From NCBI RefSeq assembly GCF_050948215.1, contig NW_027488594.1, forward strand, positions 248,001 to 312,000: DNA of 64,000 bases. Reading direction: 5' to 3'. Shown here one piece after another: positions 27,951-35,407 of the stretch. The notes beneath the pieces are model-generated. The model had not been told where the DNA came from, made no database searches, and worked only from the letters and a program-made list of their open reading frames with translations. Each line of letters begins with the position of its first letter. The stretch's first letter is position 1. Origin of the DNA: Halictus rubicundus (taxonomy: Eukaryota; Arthropoda; Insecta; Hymenoptera; Halictidae). Both the position numbers and the translations under genes were made by a program.

Positions 27951-30450
27951 AGGATAGGATAGGATAGAGGATAGGATAGGATACAGGATAGGATAGGATA
28001 GAGGATAGGATAGGATACAGGATAGGATAGGATAGAGGATAGGATAGGATAGAGGATACGATATCGGATTGGATAGTATAGAGAATAGGATACGATAGAG
28101 GATAGTATAGGATTGGATAGAGAATAGGATCGGATAGAGGATAGGATAGGATAGAGGATCGGATAGGATAGAGGATAGGATAGGATAGAGGATAGGATAG
28201 AGGATAGGATAGAGGATAGGATAGGATAGAGGATAGGATAGAGGATAGGATAGGATAAGAGGATAGGATAGGATAGAGGATAGGATAGGATATAGGATAG
28301 GATCGGATAGAGGATAGGATAGGATAGGATAGAGGATAGGATAGGATAGAGGATAGGATACAGGATAGGATAGGATAGAGGATAGGATAGGATAGAGGAT
28401 AGGATAGAGGATAGGATAGGATAAGAGGATAGGATAGGATAGAGGATAGGATAGGATATAGGATAGGATCGGATAGAGGATAGGATAGGATAGGATAGAG
28501 GATAGGATAGGATACAGGATAGGATAGGATAGAGGATTTGATAGGATAGAGGATAGGATAGGGTAGAGGACAGGATAGAGGATAGGATAGGGGATTGGAT
28601 AGGATAGAAGATAGGAGCCGATGGTGGATAGGATAGGATAGAGGATAGGATAGGATAGAGAATAGGATAGGATACAGGATAGGATAGGATAGAGGATAGG
28701 ATAGGATAGAGGATAGGATAGGATAGAGGATAGGATAGGATAGAGGATAGGATAGGATACAGGATAGCATAGGATACAGGATAGGATACAGGATAGGATA
28801 CAGGATAGGATAGGATACAGGATAGGATAGGATACAGGATAGGATAGGATACAGGATAGGTTAGGATACAGGATAGGATAGGATAGAGGATACGATATAG
28901 GATTGGATAGGATAGAGAATAGGATACGATAGTGGATAGGATAGGATTGGATAGAGAATAGGATGGGATAGAGGATAGCATAGGATAGAGTATAGGATAG
29001 GATAGAGAATAGGATAGGATAGATGATATGATAGGAAAGAGGATAGGATAGGATAGAGGATAGGATAGGATACAACATAGGATAGGATACAACATAGGAT
29101 AGGATACAGGATAGGATAGGATAGAGGATAGGATCGGATAGAGGATAGGATAGGATAGAGGATAGGATAGGATAGAGGATAGGATAGGATAGAGGATGGG
29201 ATAGGATAGAGGATAGGATAGGATAGAGGATAGGATAGGATAGAGGATAGGATAGGATACAACATAGGATAGGATACAACATAGGATAGGATACAGGATA
29301 GGATAGGATAGAGGATAGGATCGGATAGAGGATAGGATAGGATAGAGGATAGGATATGATAGAGTATAATATATAGGATTGGATAGGATAGAGGATAGGA
29401 TAGGATAGAGGATAGGATAGGATAGAGGATGGGATAGGATAGAGGATAGGATAGGATAGAGGATAGGATAGGATAGAGGATAGGATAGGATACAACATAG
29501 GATAGGATACAACATAGGATAGGATACAGGATAGGATAGGATAGAGGATAGGATCGGATAGAGGATAGGATAGGATAGAGGATAGGATATGATAGAGTAT
29601 AATATATAGGATTGGATAGGATAGAGGATAGGATACGATAGAGTATAGGATAGTATAGAGGAAAGGATAGGATAGAGGATAGGATAGGATAGAGGATAGG
29701 ATAGGATAGGATAGAGGATAGGATAGGATAAGAGGATAGGATAGGATAGGATAGAGGACAGGATAGGATAGAGGATAGGATAGGATAGAGGATAGGATAG
29801 GGTGGAGTATAGGATAGGATAGAGCATAAGATAGGATAGTGGAAAGGATAGGACAGAGAATATTATAGGATAGAGGATAGGATAAGATAGAGTATAGAAT
29901 AGGATAGATGATATTATAGGTAAGAGGATAGGATATGATAGAGGATACGATATTATAGAGGATAGGATAGGATAGAGGATAGGATAGGATAGAGGATAGG
30001 ATGGGATAGGGGATAGGCTAGGATAGAGGATAGGATAGGATAGAGGATAGGATAGGATAGAGGATAGGATAGGATAGAGGATAGGATAGGATATAGGATA
30101 CGATAGAGAATAGGATAGGATAGGATAGAGGATATTATAGGATAGAGGATGGGATAGGATAGAGGATAGGATAGGATAGAGGATAGGATAGGATAGAGGA
30201 TAGGATAGGATAGAGGATAGGATAGGATAGAAGATAGGATAGGATACAGGATAGGATAGGATAGAGGATAGGCTAGGATAGAGGATAGGATAGGATAGAG
30301 GATAGGATAGGATAGAGGATGGGATAGGATAGAGGATAGGATAGGATAGAGGATAGGATAGGATAGAGGATAGGATAGGATACAACATAGGATAGGATAC
30401 AACATAGGATAGGATACAGGATAGGATAGGATAGAGGATAGAATCGGATA

Positions 30451-30466
30451 GAGGATAGGATAGGAT
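30451..30466 (+). repeat. Target-site duplication, left copy
   Basis: GAGGATAGGATAGGAT directly abuts the 3' end of the LINE and is identical to 35392-35407. In a satellite this could be chance, but six paralogous unoccupied sites (GAATCGG at 40223, 41831, 45759, 52147, 55141 and 61043) have the motif once, between GAATCGGATA and AGAGGATAGGATATG, where the filled site has it twice. The last two bases, AT, could also belong to the element's tail. Confidence 0.88.
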
Positions 30467-30480
30467 GTATGTATGTAAAT

Positions 30481-30486
30481 TTTATT
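30481..30486 (-). promoter_or_regulatory. Possible polyadenylation signal AATAAA
   Basis: AATAAA lies on the minus strand about 15 nt before the end of the element. The spacing is a little short but acceptable for cleavage close to the tail. The region is AT-rich and other TTTATT runs occur nearby (for example 30541), so this could be chance. Confidence 0.45.
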
Positions 30487-30590
30487 GTTCCCTTACGGGT
30501 TACACAGAGATCCCGTTCCCTTTACAAACTGTATTTTTTCTTTATTTTATATTTTATTATTCTTCACCTATCAACTTTGTCCGTCTTTAT

Positions 30591-30614
30591 TATCTTATCC
30601 TATACTATCCTACA
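30591..30614 (-). repeat. Satellite-like GGATA tract inside the LINE 3' UTR
   Basis: Read on the minus strand this contains AGGATAGTATAGGATA followed by AGATA. The 16-base part occurs exactly in the surrounding satellite (for example near 3235) and the remainder resembles TAGGATAAGATAG variants (for example near 29880). Here it lies in the LINE sense strand, so it is inverted relative to the flanking array. Confidence 0.55.
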
Positions 30615-30663
30615 TCTTTTAAATATTAGACTCTCATTTTCTTTCTTTCTCTTTCACTCACTC

Positions 30664-33159
30664 TCACTCATTCTCACTCATTCTCTCCTTCACACCTGTA
30701 TCCTTCTTTCTCTTCGCCTCCTTTAGATTTCCATCCTGTATTTCTTTTCTCTTGCGATCTAATTCTCTCATCCACTCTTCCCCCCTTCCGTCCGCCGCCA
30801 GAATCTCCTTTACCATCTCTTGTATCCCTGCATTCTCTCCTTTTTCCCTTGCGCACACTTCCAGCACGTGCTCCCACGTCTCTTCTTCATATCCGCACCT
30901 TCTACACCTCCTTTCCTCTTCTTCCTCCCAATATCTTCCTCCCCTCATCTCATTTCCCAGTCTGTATCTCGCTACCCTCCTCCATTTCTCTTCCTTTGTT
31001 GCCTTCTCTAAATACTCCGGTCTTTCCTGCACTCTTATCTCTCTGAACCATTTATTGTACCTCGATTCAACTGCCTTCTTCCAGTTTTCCTCTTTCTCTA
31101 TCCCTTTCTCTCTTTTCTCTATCCTTTCCCATTCTTCTTCTCTCCTTTCCTTCTCGCCCGCTTCTAACCTTCTTCTATCTCCCCTTTCTTCTATGTATTC
31201 TTTCCTTCCTTTCTCCCATCTTGATATCTTCTTCCTTCCTCTAGCTCTCTCTTCTATCTCTTGCAAGCATAGCCTGGCCCATTCACTTCCTTTTCCGGCT
31301 CTCAACCTTTCTTCGAACCTCCATGCCCTCCTCGCTCCCCTGATTCTCATCTTCTCTCTCTTCGTTTCCTCCCTTATCATATACCCTGGCGTCGTCCATT
31401 CTACCCCTAGCACCCACCTTATATACCTTTCCTGCGTCCTTTCTACTTCCTTTCTTTCTTCCCATCCCCAAATCTCCACACCGTATGCCATCACTGGCCA
31501 TACCAGCACATCAAACAACCACTCCCTTCTCTTGTACTTGTCTTTGAAGTGCCTTTTCCCTATCCCCCACACGCTTCTCATCGCACCTCCTCCCTTCCTT
31601 ATCCTGTCTTCTATTTGTCTTTCCTGTCCTCCGTTCTTCTTAAATATGTAGCCTAGGTATTTTACCTCCTCTACCTCTTCTATTGTCCCATCTCCCCATC
31701 TCCATGTCTTCTTCTCTTGCCTCCTCCTTTCGAACCTTATTATTTTTGTCTTTTCCCTGTTCACCTCTAGTCCTTTCTCCTTTATGTACATCCTGAATTC
31801 TTCTATCATTAATCTCATACCACTCTCCTCCTTCGCCAACAGTACAAGATCATCCGCATACTGCAATGTATACAGCATTTTTCCTCTTACCTCTACTCCA
31901 CCTTTCCCTCTCCTCGTCATCCTCTCTTCCAAATCCGCCATGAACAAAATAAATAGTTTAGCACTTAGCGGACACCCTTGCCTTACCCCTCTTCCTACCC
32001 AGAACTTCTCTCCCATTTCGTCTCCCACTTTTACTCTGGCTGTAGTTTCTCTATATACCTCTTCAATTCTTTCTCTTATACCTTCGCTCACACCTCTTTC
32101 CTCCAGCTCTTTCCACAAGATACTCGTGTTAACACTATCAAATGCTGCCTTCAGGTCTATGAAACATCCTAATATTCTTCCTTTCTTCTTCGCAAGTTCC
32201 CTGTTTATTATATAATTCAATACATATATGTTGTCTATTGTACCTTTCTCCTTTCTGAACCCTGTCTGATTCTCTGGTACCATCCTCTTCTCTTGTACTT
32301 CCTTTTCTAGCCTCTCCTCTAGTACTATCGTATATATTTTGTACAATGTATTCAGCAAGGTCACACCTCTATAACATTCCACTGTTCTTCCATCACCTTT
32401 CTTTTTTATGGGCACCACTACACCTGTTTTCCATTCTTCTGGCCATCCTTCCCCATTCCATACCCCGTTGCATATTTTCCACACTTCTCTCCTTATGTTC
32501 TCTCCTCCATATCTCCAAATCTCATTTCCCATCTCGTCTTCTCCTGCTGCTTTTCCATCTTTCAATCTTCTTATGACTCTCTCTATCTCCTCCATTCCTA
32601 TCTCTTCCTCTCCCGTCCCTCTTCCCCTTCTCTTGCCTCCCCCTTCTATCTTGGTTTCCACTCCACCCAGTAAACCCATAAAATACTCCTTCCATGTTTC
32701 CATTTCTATCTCCTTCATCATTCCTCCTCCCTTTCCGCCTCTCATTTTCCTTAGAAACTCCCAAACCTTTCCTTCTGTGTTTGCTTTCCCTGCTTCGATT
32801 AATATCCTTTCTCTTTCTTGCTCTTTTTTCTCTTCACATAGCTTCTTGTACTTGTTTTTTGTACTTCTGTATCTCTCTCCTTCTTCTTTCCCTTCCTTCC
32901 ATCTCCTTAATACCCTTCTTAGTTCCTTCTTTCCTTCCATGCACTCATTATCCCACCATCCTCTCTTTTTCTTCTCTTTCTTGCTCTCGGTGCTTCTTAC
33001 TTCTTCTATTACTTTCTTGATCTTCTTTTCTAGCTCTCCTAATCTCTCTCCTATCTCTCCTCCTGTTATTTCAATTTCTTCTGTTTGCCTTCTGAATTTT
33101 TCTTTTCCTCTCTCCCCCATTCCACCTTCTTCATTCCCTTCTTTCTCTTCTTTCTTCCC
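30664..33159 (-). CDS. LINE ORF2, 3' part: reverse transcriptase with C-terminal CCHC knuckle
   Basis: This RNA-dependent DNA polymerase copies LINE RNA at the nicked target. The frame opens after a TGA at 33162-33160; its first ATG is at 33120, and numbering starts there (818 residues). About 30-125 is a charged linker. The RT domain is about 230-495: VVVPIKKKGD, TLLNTLYKIY, QTGFRKEKGTIDN, motif A FIDLKAAFDSV with Asp322, GVRQGCPLS at 379-387, catalytic YADD at 421-424, and KYLGYIF. A thumb/connector region follows (LVWPVMAYGVEIWGW, about 539-553). Near the end is CRRCGYEEETWEHVLEVC, a C-X2-C-X8-H-X4-C knuckle at 739-756. No RNase H motif set was seen. The frame is -1 relative to the endonuclease, with a 94-nt overlap, consistent with a one-base deletion in this copy. 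The ATG at 33120 is probably not a genuine start. The stop is TGA at 30666-30664. Confidence 0.93.
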   Translation of the reverse strand, partial: GKKEEKEGNEEGGMGERGKEKFRRQTEEIEITGGEIGERLGELEKKIKKVIEEVRSTESKKEKKKRGWWDNECMEGKKELRRVLRRWKEGKEEGERYRSTKNKYKKLCEEKKEQERERILIEAGKANTEGKVWEFLRKMRGGKGGGMMKEIEMETWKEYFMGLLGGVETKIEGGGKRRGRGTGEEEIGMEEIERVIRRLKDGKAAGEDEMGNEIWRYGGENIRREVWKICNGVWNGEGWPEEWKTGVVVPIKKKGDGRTVECYRGVTLLNTLYKIYTIVLEERLEKEVQEKRMVPENQTGFRKEKGTIDNIYVLNYIINRELAKKKGRILGCFIDLKAAFDSVNTSILWKELEERGVSEGIRERIEEVYRETTARVKVGDEMGEKFWVGRGVRQGCPLSAKLFILFMADLEERMTRRGKGGVEVRGKMLYTLQYADDLVLLAKEESGMRLMIEEFRMYIKEKGLEVNREKTKIIRFERRRQEKKTWRWGDGTIEEVEEVKYLGYIFKKNGGQERQIEDRIRKGGGAMRSVWGIGKRHFKDKYKRREWLFDVLVWPVMAYGVEIWGWEERKEVERTQERYIRWVLGVEWTTPGYMIREETKREKMRIRGARRAWRFEERLRAGKGSEWARLCLQEIEERARGRKKISRWEKGRKEYIEERGDRRRLEAGEKERREEEWERIEKREKGIEKEENWKKAVESRYNKWFREIRVQERPEYLEKATKEEKWRRVARYRLGNEMRGGRYWEEEEERRCRRCGYEEETWEHVLEVCAREKGENAGIQEMVKEILAADGRGEEWMRELDRKRKEIQDGNLKEAKRKKDTGVKERMSENE

Positions 33160-34040
33160 TCACCGTCTCCTGATTTCCGACCTTTCTTCATCGTTACCAC
33201 TACCGGTAAGTGGTCCGATTCTACTCTTTCTTCTACTACCATGCTTTCTATCCCATCCCTCGCAGTTTTGTCGCCTATTACATAGTCTATCACCGTTCTT
33301 CCTCTGTGCCCTATATACGTATATTCTCCTCTCTCGTCTCCTTCTATCCCTCCATTCATTATTTCCAATCCTAATTCTCCTAGCGTCTTTATAAGCTTCC
33401 TACCTTCCCCGTTTACTTTTGCATCTCTTGACTCCCTACTTCCTTCCCCGTCATCTTCTTCCTGTTTTATTTCTCCTCCTTCCTTGCCTGTCCTTGCATT
33501 AAAGTCTCCTCCTACAATTATTTTCTCCTCTCTTCCTGTGTCCCACCAGTCCCTTATTGCTTTCATTTTCCGTTCTATATCCTTATTTACATATACCCCT
33601 AGTATCTTCCATTCCTCCTCTTCTATCCTTATCCTTCCTTCTATTATTCCTTCTATTTCTTTTTTTTCTCCCCCGTCCTTCTGTCCGCTCATTATTTCCT
33701 TTCTTATTCCCATCACCATTCCTCCTTTCGCTCTTCCTATTTTACTATCCCTGACCGCCCATTGCTTTTTCCATACGTATCCTTGCGGTAATTTTCTTTC
33801 CACTTTTTCCCACATCCTTTCTTCCACCCATGTCTCTAATAGCACCATCGCATCCCATCGTTCTAGATCCCTCCAGAATCCTTCATCTTTCCCTAACATT
33901 CCTGCTATATTCCAAAAACCAATTTTCGTCTTTTCTCCTTCCCTTCCTTTTTCCTCCTTCCCTCTCTCTATCACCCTCTCTCCTTTTTTCCTTTCCCTTA
34001 CCTCTCTCTCACCTTCTCCCTCTCCCCCCACTCGTTTCCC
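33066..34040 (-). CDS. LINE ORF2, 5' part: APE-type endonuclease domain
   Basis: This is the target-nicking endonuclease of the LINE, in the exonuclease III/APE fold. Numbering from a GTG at 34031, the active-site set is present in order: WNIAG with Asn41, LLETWV with Glu66, GGDFNAR with Asp176 and Asn178, TVIDYVI with Asp249, and SDHLPVV with Asp273 and His274. The frame opens after a TGA at 34043-34041 and has no ATG before Met45, which lies after the catalytic Asn41. Translation therefore cannot begin at a normal start and keep the enzyme. It lies in the -1 frame relative to ORF1 and overlaps its end by 43 nt, so recoding, reinitiation or a small indel is needed. The frame ends in TAA at 33068-33066, after which the RT lies in yet another frame. 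LINE ORF2 is normally one continuous protein. Confidence 0.88.
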   Translation of the reverse strand, partial: GKRVGGEGEGEREVRERKKGERVIERGKEEKGREGEKTKIGFWNIAGMLGKDEGFWRDLERWDAMVLLETWVEERMWEKVERKLPQGYVWKKQWAVRDSKIGRAKGGMVMGIRKEIMSGQKDGGEKKEIEGIIEGRIRIEEEEWKILGVYVNKDIERKMKAIRDWWDTGREEKIIVGGDFNARTGKEGGEIKQEEDDGEGSRESRDAKVNGEGRKLIKTLGELGLEIMNGGIEGDERGEYTYIGHRGRTVIDYVIGDKTARDGIESMVVEERVESDHLPVVVTMKKGRKSGDGEGRKKRKKGMKKVEWGREEKKNSEGKQKKLK

Positions 34041-35056
34041 TCACCGTCTTTCAGTATTTTCGCTTTTTCATCCCATTTCCACATCTTTCCTTCTGCCCAC
34101 ATCTTCATATATCCTATTTTAACCCTTCTCCCTTTTCCTCTCTCCATCTCCATTATCTGCTTTATCCTCCATTGTATATTTCTTTCTTCCCATGTGAGGT
34201 CATCCTCTATTCTTTCTCGTCTCCCTGCTAATTTCTTCTTTTCCATCATTACTCTTTTTTTCTGTTCCATTGTTGCCATCTTTACCACTACCCATTCTCC
34301 TTTTTCTTTTCCCATTCTCCCCCTTCTCACTACTTCTTCAACCTCAAGTTTTTCTCCTATCTTTTCCAATATTTTTTGTACTTCTTCCTGCACATCGCCT
34401 CCTTCTTTTATCTCTAACCCTTTTATTATTATGTTTTTCCTCCTTATCTCTCTATCCTTTCTTTCCCACTTCCTCTCTATTTCCATCAGTCTTCTCTCCA
34501 TCTCTCCTCTCTCTCTTCCTCCCTGTTCTCTTCCACTCCTCTCTACTATTTCTTCCAGTCTTTTGTCTATTTTGTCTTCTATCTTCCCCTCCATCTCTAT
34601 CTTCTTCACTCTCTCTTCTATCTCTCTTAACGCTTCCCTGTCCCTCTCCCTTTCCTTCTCCCACTCTTCTTTCATTTCCTTCATCTGTCTCATTATGCCC
34701 GTCAGCTCTTTCCACCCTTTTGCTATTTCACTCATCTGCTTTCTTGTTCCTTCTAAAGCTTCATTTATTTCATCTTTTAATATCTCCCTAATGTTCTGTA
34801 AATCTACTATTTTTCCTTGCCTGGCCTCTTCTTTCGTTTTCTCTGGCGATCTATCTGTCTTTTTGCTTTTTCTAAAAGGGCTTTTTTCCTTTTCTTCTTT
34901 TTCCTCACTCTCCCTCTCCTTTCTCTTCTTATCTAGCCATTTCTCTAGTTTCTCCACTTCAGATAGGCTGTTAGACCTGACTCTTTCCTTATCTCCTATT
35001 TTTATTGGCTTCCTTGTCTTCTCTCTTCCTTGCTCATTATCTTCCTTTCTACTCAT
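33998..35056 (-). CDS. LINE ORF1 protein: coiled coil and RRM-like RNA-binding chaperone
   Basis: This is a 352-residue, highly charged protein. ORF1 proteins of this kind form coiled-coil multimers, bind the element's RNA and act as nucleic acid chaperones in the ribonucleoprotein. Residues about 1-80 are basic and Ser/Lys-rich. About 83-205 is a long heptad-like Lys/Glu/Arg coiled coil. About 206-283 is RRM-like: KNIIIKGLEI resembles RNP2 and GEWVVVKMATMEQKKRVM resembles RNP1. The last part, with IEDDLTWEERNIQWRIK, resembles the C-terminal domain of L1 ORF1p. No CCHC knuckle is seen here. I chose the ATG at 35056 because it is the first ATG in the element's RNA; the frame could extend 47 codons upstream only from a GTG. 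The stop is TAA at 34000-33998. It overlaps the ORF2 frame by 43 nt. The domain calls are by eye. Confidence 0.8.
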   Translation of the reverse strand: MSRKEDNEQGREKTRKPIKIGDKERVRSNSLSEVEKLEKWLDKKRKERESEEKEEKEKSPFRKSKKTDRSPEKTKEEARQGKIVDLQNIREILKDEINEALEGTRKQMSEIAKGWKELTGIMRQMKEMKEEWEKERERDREALREIEERVKKIEMEGKIEDKIDKRLEEIVERSGREQGGRERGEMERRLMEIERKWERKDREIRRKNIIIKGLEIKEGGDVQEEVQKILEKIGEKLEVEEVVRRGRMGKEKGEWVVVKMATMEQKKRVMMEKKKLAGRRERIEDDLTWEERNIQWRIKQIMEMERGKGRRVKIGYMKMWAEGKMWKWDEKAKILKDGEGNEWGEREKVRER

Positions 35057-35391
35057 TTCTTTTCTTCTCTTCTCGTCTACCTTCTTTACCTGCCTTCTTG
35101 TCACTGTCTCTGAGCTTCTTTCTTTTCCTGCACGATGGCGCTCGCCCCTTTTCCTCCTTTTTCTCTGTTCACCTTTTTCTTGTCTTCCTAACCTCACTTT
35201 CTTCTCCTACTCTCTTTTCTTCCACTTTTGCTCTCCTCACCTTCTTTTCTTCTTCCCACTTCTCCTCCGTTCTCCTCCACCTCCTGATCTCACTCCCTCC
35301 ACTTTCCCCTTAACTTTCACTCTTTGCTATCTCCTCTTTCTCTGCTCTCACACTATTCTCACTTTCCTCTATCGAACCGGAAACGGAACTC
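35057..35391 (-). other. LINE 5' UTR
   Basis: This is 335 nt from the junction with the satellite to the first ATG of the element. Read on the minus strand it begins GAGTTCCGTTTCCGGTTC and is then strongly purine-rich. No ATG occurs in any frame before 35056. LINEs usually carry an internal promoter in this region, but I see no clear core promoter motif. ORF1's frame is open back to a TAG at 35209-35207, and a GTG at 35197 is the only alternative start upstream. Confidence 0.75.
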
Positions 35392-35407
35392 GAGGATAGG
35401 ATAGGAT
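35392..35407 (+). repeat. Target-site duplication, right copy
   Basis: GAGGATAGGATAGGAT follows the 5' end of the LINE and matches the left copy at all 16 bases. After it the sequence continues AGAGGATAGGATATGATAG, exactly as in the unoccupied paralogues. Confidence 0.88.

Larger units (their letters stand above)
1..30466 (+). repeat. GGATA-family satellite array, left block
   Basis: The whole stretch is tandem satellite. The commonest unit is 17 bp, GAGGATAGGATAGGATA, made of GGATA pentamers with one GAGGATA step. Variant monomers recur at fixed distances and mark longer units; examples contain GATATTATAGG, GATACGATATAC, GGGGATTGG, GGAGACGATAG, GGTTAGGGG or GAGGAGTGG. I see no single-copy sequence, RNA gene or coding gene here. 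The plus strand is purine-rich and full of TAG stops; the minus strand is open in all three frames because the unit has no stop in that direction. It may be pericentromeric or other heterochromatin, but the sequence alone does not show chromosomal position. Confidence 0.97.
30467..30663 (-). other. LINE 3' UTR with TACA-repeat tail
   Basis: About 197 nt separate the RT stop codon from the satellite. On the minus strand the element ends TTTACATACATACAT, three tetranucleotide steps and no poly(A). A short stretch at 30591-30614 looks like the satellite itself. LINE 3' UTRs are generally where the RT recognises its RNA, but I see no obvious hairpin that I can support by eye. Confidence 0.8.
30467..35391 (-). 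mobile_element. Non-LTR retrotransposon (LINE), nearly full length, inserted in satellite
   Basis: This 4.9-kb block is unlike the satellite and reads right to left. It has a 5' UTR (35391-35057), ORF1 (35056-33998), endonuclease frame (34040-33066), reverse transcriptase frame (33159-30664) and 3' UTR with TACA-repeat tail (30663-30467). There are no long terminal repeats. Order and content fit an APE-endonuclease LINE. The coiled-coil/RRM ORF1 is of the L1 kind, while the RT and CCHC end resemble elements of ants and other Hymenoptera as I remember them; I cannot name the clade. Identical 16-bp duplications flank it. It looks young, but ORF2 is interrupted by a frame change, so this copy is probably not autonomous as read. 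No RNase H domain was recognised. Confidence 0.95.

Noticed and set aside
1..30466. Telomeric repeat array
   Set aside because: The unit is GGATA-based and 17 bp long, not the common insect TTAGG. TTAGGGG occurs only as a scattered variant (GGTTAGGGGATAGG). Higher-order structure and long variant blocks are not typical of telomeres.
30674..30877. Short minus-strand frames within the LINE (30674-30877, 31283-31501, 32522-32764, 34452-34715)
   Set aside because: They lie out of frame inside the RT or ORF1 coding regions and have charged low-complexity translations without motifs.
32408..33394. Plus-strand open frames inside the LINE (for example 328 codons here, 401 codons at 34194-35399, 299 codons at 30752-31651)
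   Set aside because: They are shadows of the purine-rich coding strand, whose complement contains few stop codons. Their Ser/Phe/Leu/Pro-rich translations show no domain and lie opposite conserved RT, endonuclease and ORF1 motifs.
33998..35197. ORF1 starting at 35197
   Set aside because: The codon there is GTG, not ATG. In an animal element the ATG at 35056, the first in the RNA, is the better start; the 47 extra codons were left out.
35392..35407. Flanking 16-bp identity as mere satellite coincidence
   Set aside because: This was the first suspicion because the motif is common, but the six empty paralogous sites have it once where the filled site has it twice, at exactly the element's borders.
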